Source of the DNA: ARK-15 sp038880255
Lineage (GTDB): Archaea; Thermoplasmatota; Thermoplasmata; Thermoplasmatales; ARK-15
Assembly (NCBI GenBank): GCA_038880255.1
Contig: JAVZSA010000011.1
Coordinates: forward strand, 1 to 36,721
Reading direction: 5' to 3'
Length of the DNA: 36,721 nucleotides
The stretch's first letter is position 1; each line of letters opens with the position of its first letter. The translations under genes and the position numbers were made by a program. This document shows positions 31,759 through 36,721 of the stretch, one piece after another. The notes beneath the pieces were generated by a model. It had not been told where the DNA came from. It made no database searches and saw nothing but the letters and a program-made list of their open reading frames with translations.

Positions 31759-33363
31759 ATGTTTTCTTATCAATTAAATATTCACAGTACATTATATTAT
31801 GCAATTAGAAATTATCCTGAACAAGAAATAGTTTATCGGAATATTGAAAAATATAGCTTTAAAGAATTCTATGATAGGGTAAAAAGATTAGCTGGTGGAT
31901 TAATATCAATTGGTGTAAAGCCTGGAGATACAGTTGCAGTTTTGGATTGGGATACTCCAATGTATCTCGAATCCTATTATGCTGTTCCAATGATTGGTGC
32001 AACATTGCACACTGTTAATATTAGATACCCATTAGAGACTATGCTTTATACAATGCAACACGCAGAAGATAAATATATAATATTGAGTGAAGAATTTATT
32101 CCAGTTATCGAAAAAATTAGTAAATATTTAAAAAATATAAATTATTTTATTTTAAAATCAATGAATGATGTTAAAAGTAATATTAAAAATCTAGTTAACT
32201 ATGAAACACTTTTAAGAGATTCTGGGAAATATGAATTTTCAGATCTTGATGAGAATACGAGGGCAACAATATTTTATACATCAGGAACAACAGGTTTACC
32301 TAAGGGTGTAACATTCTCCCATAGAAATATAGTATTACATACAATTTCTTTAGCCTTATCCCTTATGAAGGAACCAATTAGCCTAAAGGAGAATGATGTA
32401 ATCCTTGGTCTTGTGCCTTTTTTCCATGCACATTCTTGGGTTTTTCCATATGCATCAATAATGCTTGGTAAAAAGCTTGTATTACCAGGTAGATATGAAA
32501 TGGAGAATGTTCTTGATACAATAAAAAATGAACATGTAACAATCTCTTATATGGTTCCTTCTTTACTTTATATGCTTCTTACCACCCCTGGAATTGAAAA
32601 TTATAGGGAAAATTTGAAAGATCTTAAAGTAATAGTTGGAGGTGCTGCTCTTCCCTTGGGACTTGCAAAGTGGGCAAATAGCTTTGGGATTAAAACAGTT
32701 GGTACCTATGGCCTTTCAGAAGCTGGGCCAGTTGTAACAATTTCATACCACAATATGAAAATAAAAAGTATTGATGAAAATTTTAGAATGGAACTTGAAA
32801 ATGCTCCTGGAATTCCAATACCATTTATGCATCTTCGTGTTGTTGATTCTGACTGTAATGATGTTCCTTGGGATAATAGGAGTATTGGTGAAATTGTAAT
32901 CAGGTCACCATGGTTAACAGGTGAGTATTTTAAAGATCCTGAAAAAACAAAGGCTCTTTGGGATTGTGGTTGGTTGCATACAGGTGATCTTGCAGTGGTT
33001 GATAATCTTGGATATTTACATATAGTGGATAGGGAAAAGGATGCTGTTAAAAGTGGAGGTGAATTTATCCCATCTATTTTGATAGAGAGCATTATTTCCG
33101 AACTACCAGAAATAGGTGAGGTGGCAGTAGTAGGAAAACCACATGAGAAGTGGGGAGAAAGGCCGGTAGCAATTGTAACATTAAAATCCAAAATAGATAA
33201 GGAAAAGATAATAAACCATCTCACAAAGTATGTAGAGACAGGTAGAATACAGAAATGGTGGATACCGGATGATATAATATTCATTGAAAGTATGCCAAAG
33301 ACAAGTACGAACAAGATTGATAAGAAAAAATTAAGGATAATTCTTTTTAATTCTAAAACTTGA
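31759..33363 (+). CDS. AMP-dependent acyl-CoA ligase (FadD-like), copy 2
   Basis: 534 residues, a tandem paralogue of the preceding gene with the same ANL motifs: FYTSGTTGLPKGVTFS, FFHAHSWVFPY, YGLSEAGPV, WLHTGDLAVVDNLGY, DREKDAVKSGGEF, KTSTNKIDKKKL. The substrate-pocket region is clearly different (for example SLMKEPISLKENDVILGLVP against AMAVHIEPLYATDKDVFMSL in copy 1), so specificity probably differs. The C-terminal subdomain is nearly unchanged; 33094-33308 is identical at DNA level to 31497-31711. It is probably co-transcribed with copy 1. Confidence 0.92.
   Translation: MFSYQLNIHSTLYYAIRNYPEQEIVYRNIEKYSFKEFYDRVKRLAGGLISIGVKPGDTVAVLDWDTPMYLESYYAVPMIGATLHTVNIRYPLETMLYTMQHAEDKYIILSEEFIPVIEKISKYLKNINYFILKSMNDVKSNIKNLVNYETLLRDSGKYEFSDLDENTRATIFYTSGTTGLPKGVTFSHRNIVLHTISLALSLMKEPISLKENDVILGLVPFFHAHSWVFPYASIMLGKKLVLPGRYEMENVLDTIKNEHVTISYMVPSLLYMLLTTPGIENYRENLKDLKVIVGGAALPLGLAKWANSFGIKTVGTYGLSEAGPVVTISYHNMKIKSIDENFRMELENAPGIPIPFMHLRVVDSDCNDVPWDNRSIGEIVIRSPWLTGEYFKDPEKTKALWDCGWLHTGDLAVVDNLGYLHIVDREKDAVKSGGEFIPSILIESIISELPEIGEVAVVGKPHEKWGERPVAIVTLKSKIDKEKIINHLTKYVETGRIQKWWIPDDIIFIESMPKTSTNKIDKKKLRIILFNSKT
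33094..33308 (+). repeat. 215-bp perfect direct repeat, unit 2 (in acyl-CoA ligase copy 2)
   Basis: Second unit of the repeat at 31497-31711. Shorter near-identical blocks also occur upstream (30643-30723 against 32240-32320 with one difference, and around 31373-31477 against 32971-33074). Confidence 0.9.
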
Positions 33364-33459
33364 TTTTTATATTTTTAATTAAAACTTTCATTTTTTGATT
33401 TTTTAAAAAATAGTTTAATTCATATACTTGTATACTATTACGAAAAATAGGTGATCTGT

Positions 33460-33765
33460 ATGGTATTTCCGATCCTAAACATCAATACATTCCTTGAGAC
33501 CATACTTGTTGGTGCAGTATTAACACTTTTTTTAGGTGGTGTATTGTTTTACATCATGGGCACTGAAGAAATGAAGAAAAAAAGTTTTTATATGAGTGTA
33601 TCTGGCCTTGTAATATTGATAATTTTAGCAATTTTAGGTTATTATATGGACCATCTGATTTATCTTCTAAACAATGTCATTATTCCAGTTGTTTTTTATC
33701 TTCTGGCAATTGTTATAGGTGCATTAGTCGGTGCAATAGGATATATATTAATGATTCTTAAATAA
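33460..33765 (+). CDS. Small membrane protein, three to four helices
   Basis: 101 residues from ATG 33460. AGGTGA (33449-33454) before it makes this a better start than the in-frame GTG at 33451. Hydrophobic helices: ETILVGAVLTLFLGGVLFYI, then SVSGLVILIILAILGYYM, and NVIIPVVFYLLAIVIGALVG running on to the C-terminus. A short charged loop (GTEEMKKKS) lies between the first two. There is no recognisable family or catalytic motif. The gene follows the acyl-CoA ligase pair after 96 bp, and its end overlaps the convergent Nudix gene by 18 bp. Confidence 0.65.
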   Translation: MVFPILNINTFLETILVGAVLTLFLGGVLFYIMGTEEMKKKSFYMSVSGLVILIILAILGYYMDHLIYLLNNVIIPVVFYLLAIVIGALVGAIGYILMILK

Positions 33766-34290
33766 ATTCATTATTTCAAGTAATATTCTGTATGTAAGTC
33801 CCCAAATAATTTCACCATTAAATTCAAAACAATCTTCTAAAAAATTTTTATCACCAATTTGAAACATTTTTTTAGATTTTTTAAGTTCAAATATTTTAGG
33901 AGTTAAAAAATATTTCACCTCATCCTTTTGGGCCCTTAAATCATTAAAATTTTCCTTAAAACATAAAAAAGGGTAAACATTTAATTCTGGTAAATTCCTT
34001 GGATGCTGTACTTCAAGTTCGCCAATAATTTTAACATTTTCAATACCCGTCTCTTCTTTCAATTCCCTTAATGCCGTTATATGCAAATATTTATCATCAA
34101 TTTCAAAGTGACCTCCAGGAAATGAAATCTGACCAGACCAAGGATCCTCCTCTCTTTCTATTCTTTTTATAAGTAATACTTCTTGATTCTCATTTATAAG
34201 TGCGCATACAGCTGCATCTTTCCCATACTCACCCTTTTTTAATGAAAATCCTATCATTTTTTTAAATTCCACGATTTTATTAATAAGCAT
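33748..34290 (-). CDS. Nudix hydrolase, CoA pyrophosphatase (NudL)-like
   Basis: 180 residues. The segment DPWSGQISFPGGHFEID matches the NudL/UPF0035 lead-in (xGQxxFPGGxxExxD). The Nudix box continues with YLHITALRELKEETGI; the metal-binding R75-E76 and E79-E80 are present. The spacing is two residues longer than the classic GX5E, as in NudL members. It likely cleaves CoA or another dinucleotide pyrophosphate, which would fit the CoA-using genes next to it. ATG 34290 is given; M12 (MIGFSLKKG) is possible because a TATA-like ATTATAAAG lies only about 10 bp before the first ATG. It is convergent with the small membrane protein gene. Confidence 0.8.
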   Translation of the reverse strand: MLINKIVEFKKMIGFSLKKGEYGKDAAVCALINENQEVLLIKRIEREEDPWSGQISFPGGHFEIDDKYLHITALRELKEETGIENVKIIGELEVQHPRNLPELNVYPFLCFKENFNDLRAQKDEVKYFLTPKIFELKKSKKMFQIGDKNFLEDCFEFNGEIIWGLTYRILLEIMNLFKNH

Positions 34291-34316
34291 ATCTTTATAA
34301 TTTTTTTTCCTTTGAA

Positions 34317-34326
34317 AAAAATAAAT
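34317..34326 (+). promoter_or_regulatory. TATA box of the CPBP protease gene
   Basis: AAAATAAATA is centred about 28 bp before ATG 34350, fitting a leaderless transcript. Confidence 0.45.
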
Positions 34327-34349
34327 AGTAAATCGGAATTATTGCAATT

Positions 34350-35387
34350 ATGAGTAAAAGGGATTTTATAAGAAATAAACTAACACTACTTCTATCGATA
34401 ACTGTGATAATTATTTGGATTATGACATATATTGCTATGATTTATACAATTTTGGGAGGGTATGAATTAAATGTAAAGGTTCCACTATATTTTGTAATAT
34501 TTCCACTAGCTGCAGCAATATATTTTCCATACAATGAAATAATATGGGTCCTTTTCCTCTTCATTGTAATTTCTTTATCAGGTATTTTTATTTTAAGGGA
34601 TTTTTCTAAATATATACATAAAGTAAATTATAAAGAAAATTTTGGAAGGTTTACAGAATTATTTGTTGTTCTAATTTCCTTCACTCTATTTTCCTATTTT
34701 GTTTCAATGCTTTTTACTCAACAATCAAATCCATTTGGAAATCCTACATCTGGAGTACCTTCAAATGTTTTGCTTCTTTCCCTTATGCATGCTCCTGTAT
34801 GGGAAGAAATTGTTTATAGAGCCCTTATATTAGGTGTTCCTCTTTATATTTTATTTTATAGGGGAAAATTACCATGGTATAGGGCAATTGTAGGTGGAAA
34901 ATTTACCATGAATAAACCTACCATAGCATTACTAATATTATCAGCCTTGATTTTCGGATCTGCCCATTTAGTTTCTTGGGAACCTGCAAAATTTCCGAGC
35001 GTATTTATTGCAGGTTTAATCCTCGGTTATGTTTTCCTTAGGTATGGAATTTATGCAAGCATTACAATGCATTTTCTTGTAGATTTTTCCGGAAGTTATT
35101 CTTTACTTAGTGGACCGTTTTGGTACATTGCTGCAATATTCTTAAGTCTTCTTATGTTCCTCTGGTTTATTGTTGGTATACCCTATTATTTTACTTATTT
35201 AGGTGAAATTTTTTTAAGAAAAAGACCTAAAAAAGAAGAAAATATAGAAAAAGTACAGGAAAACCTAGTTCTAGGTTATAAAATAATATGCCCATATTGT
35301 GGCTTTGATCAACACACATATCTCGGTGAAAATAAATTTAAGTGCTTGCGCTGTGGATCAATATTTTATTTTGAAAAAAAACCTTAA
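34350..35387 (+). CDS. CPBP (Rce1-like) intramembrane metalloprotease with C-terminal zinc ribbon
   Basis: 345 residues with about eight membrane helices. CPBP/ABI motifs: HAPVWEEIVYRALILG (E152, E153, R157), FGSAHLVSW (H206) and ITMHFLVDFSG (H241), the putative metal/catalytic set. After the last helix and a charged linker (about 288-308) comes a zinc ribbon, IICPYCGFDQ…KCLRCGSIF (C314, C317, C332, C335). Family members cut prenylated or membrane proteins; the added ribbon suggests cytosolic substrate or partner recognition. It diverges from the Nudix gene and ends against a convergent MFS gene. Confidence 0.85.
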   Translation: MSKRDFIRNKLTLLLSITVIIIWIMTYIAMIYTILGGYELNVKVPLYFVIFPLAAAIYFPYNEIIWVLFLFIVISLSGIFILRDFSKYIHKVNYKENFGRFTELFVVLISFTLFSYFVSMLFTQQSNPFGNPTSGVPSNVLLLSLMHAPVWEEIVYRALILGVPLYILFYRGKLPWYRAIVGGKFTMNKPTIALLILSALIFGSAHLVSWEPAKFPSVFIAGLILGYVFLRYGIYASITMHFLVDFSGSYSLLSGPFWYIAAIFLSLLMFLWFIVGIPYYFTYLGEIFLRKRPKKEENIEKVQENLVLGYKIICPYCGFDQHTYLGENKFKCLRCGSIFYFEKKP

Positions 35388-35414
35388 TTTTTTTTCAAAT
35401 TATAAAAAATTTTT

Positions 35415-36668
35415 TCAATTATTTTGTAAATTTTTCTTAAAGAAATTCAAACTCATTATTACAAAAATACCAGCAATAACAAAATCTAACCAATAACCAA
35501 GATAATAGGAAATAAAACCAGAAAATACTGCACCTATGAGTACTCCTATTTGAATAAGAGAAGTATATAGACCCAACATTCTTCCTCTTGCCTTATTTCC
35601 TATTGATTCAAATACTATAACATTTGACACTGTATAAAATATTGAAAATGCTATACCAGCAGCTAAAGGATAAATGATCAAATTTGTGTAAAGAACCATA
35701 AAAGGGAATAAAAGAAAAATCAAACCTATCATTATGTAAGAACTACCCCTTAGTATTATGGATTTTTTGAAATTTTCATCTGTTGCTATCAATTTTTTAT
35801 TATACCCTATGTAAAAATAAGTAGCTGTTTGTACTACCATACCAACAAATATTACAAGGAAAACTAATGATTCATTTAATCCAACTTTTTTTAATCCAGC
35901 TGGATAAATTGTGTTAAAGAGCCCTGATCCAATATAAAAAAGAAATATGGCCATATAGAGAGAAAAAATCTTAGTTTTTATGAATTTTTTTAAATTAAAA
36001 TTTCTTATTGTATGTATTAAACTTTCGTTTGTTAACCTTACCCAAACAAATGGTGTAACAAATATCCTTGATAAGAAAGCGTGAAGGTTAAGGGCAAATA
36101 TTTTCCTTTCACCCCTCTCAATTGTTTTAGGAATTAACATATAGGAGAGATTTATTGAAATTAGTGAAACATAGAACAGGATTATAATTAGCAATTTCAA
36201 TGGAATTACATAAGTAACAAGAAATGAAAGACCAAGACCAATCGTACCACCAAGACTTCCAGCAAGCTGAAGATTTGAAAATGCAATTTTCCAAAGATTT
36301 TCCGGAACAGTTTCCATTATTAATAGATTTAGAGGTGATGCTGAGGCTGAAACAATGAATGAATTGAATGTATAGATTATAATTATTTCAAGTGGTGTGT
36401 TTGCAAAGTAAAGTAATATTATTGATGCTGAAAGACCTATGTATGAAATTAAGATTTGCATTTTTCTTTCAGGATATATGTCTGATACCTTTCCCCACAT
36501 TAATGAAGCTGGAATTGAAATTAAAGTACCAAAAGTGATAGCAAGTGAAGCCTCAATTACACTTCCACCCTTTTCTAAAATATATAATACAATAAGTGTT
36601 GATAATGGCCCTTGTGCAATGTTTGCGAATATAGTCGAATATACCCAATGCATGTTCTTTTTTTGCAT
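35415..36668 (-). CDS. Major facilitator superfamily transporter
   Basis: 417 residues with about 12 hydrophobic helices and a central cytosolic loop (about 185-230). The MFS loop 2-3 signature appears as ASLMWGKVSDIYPERKMQIL (a GxxxDxxxRK variant), and a related IGNKARGRMLGLYTSL occurs in the second half. I use ATG 36668 (MQKKNMHWVYST) because AAGGAA lies about 9 nt before it; the upstream in-frame TTG at 36692 lacks support. The substrate is unknown. It is convergent with the CPBP protease gene; the 27-bp gap is T/A-rich and can terminate both transcripts. Confidence 0.87.
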   Translation of the reverse strand: MQKKNMHWVYSTIFANIAQGPLSTLIVLYILEKGGSVIEASLAITFGTLISIPASLMWGKVSDIYPERKMQILISYIGLSASIILLYFANTPLEIIIIYTFNSFIVSASASPLNLLIMETVPENLWKIAFSNLQLAGSLGGTIGLGLSFLVTYVIPLKLLIIILFYVSLISINLSYMLIPKTIERGERKIFALNLHAFLSRIFVTPFVWVRLTNESLIHTIRNFNLKKFIKTKIFSLYMAIFLFYIGSGLFNTIYPAGLKKVGLNESLVFLVIFVGMVVQTATYFYIGYNKKLIATDENFKKSIILRGSSYIMIGLIFLLFPFMVLYTNLIIYPLAAGIAFSIFYTVSNVIVFESIGNKARGRMLGLYTSLIQIGVLIGAVFSGFISYYLGYWLDFVIAGIFVIMSLNFFKKNLQNN

Positions 36669-36721
36669 AAATTGAATTTCCTTGAATAACAAATGCCTTA
36701 ATTTATTTTGCTATAAAAAAA

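Noticed and set aside
1..36721. CRISPR arrays, prophage, toxin-antitoxin or restriction genes
   Set aside because: No regularly spaced repeats and no such protein families were seen on either strand.

Overview
The window is archaeal chromosome, most likely from the Thermoplasmatales or a close relative. It is A+T-rich (about one third G+C by eye) and densely packed. It encodes TATA-binding protein, Hel308 helicase, tRNA-splicing endonuclease, archaeal-type alanyl-tRNA synthetase, prefoldin beta, KEOPS Pcc1, Trm-G10 and Tsr3. Many genes have a TATA box about 26 bp before the ATG (leaderless), while genes inside operons carry short Shine-Dalgarno motifs or ATGA overlaps. The order-level placement is inference from gene content and base composition.

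Layout. 1-1156: an arsenite permease (acr3, cut by the window edge) behind a gene broken by an in-frame stop, with a palindrome over its TATA box. 1401-3261: a cysteine-poor AhpD-like double-domain protein, a possible 53-57-codon fragment, tRNA-Thr(CGU) and a membrane protein whose stop codon overlaps the tRNA. 3335-7278: a SelB-like factor without a P-loop, a UbiE-like methyltransferase, TBP with a site-2 protease 2 nt behind it, and a small Cys protein. 7279-7841: no gene, but a nested inverted repeat. 7842-11559: RimI-like GNAT, then on the other strand Hel308, a Ras-like GTPase and EndA. 11601-18592: alaS, a second site-2 protease, a bacterial-type tRNA-guanine transglycosylase and a CoA-transferase. 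18636-18708: tRNA-Thr(UGU). 18803-19692: an inverted-repeat promoter and a cysteine-free Mrp ATPase. 19849-20285: a decayed IS200/IS605 tnpB whose 3' part still folds into G+C-rich hairpins. 20480-22475 (minus): Trm-G10, an unlisted 55-residue Cys protein, FolD. 22547-25154: dUTPase-like protein, membrane-anchored exoprotein, Tsr3, wHTH-ATPase. 25326-30037 (minus): glutamine synthetase, GNAT, prefoldin beta, Pcc1, EtfA, EtfB, gamma-carbonic anhydrase-like protein. 30150-33363: two tandem acyl-CoA ligases that share blocks of identical DNA. 33460-36668: small membrane protein, Nudix hydrolase, CPBP protease with zinc ribbon, MFS transporter.

Themes. tRNA and rRNA maturation or charging is strongly represented (EndA, AlaRS, TGT, Trm-G10, Pcc1, Tsr3, two tRNA-Thr). 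Three different intramembrane metalloproteases lie in 36 kb, one coupled to TBP and one to AlaRS. A carbon module (two acyl-CoA ligases, ETF, a CoA-transferase) suggests organic or fatty-acid oxidation. I found no complete mobile element, CRISPR array or defence island. The most unusual items are the broken arsenite-operon gene under a palindromic promoter, the tnpB remnant with omega-RNA-like hairpins, the converted acyl-CoA ligase pair, the bacterial-type TGT, the cysteine-free Mrp, and the small coupled genes near trm-G10 and endA.
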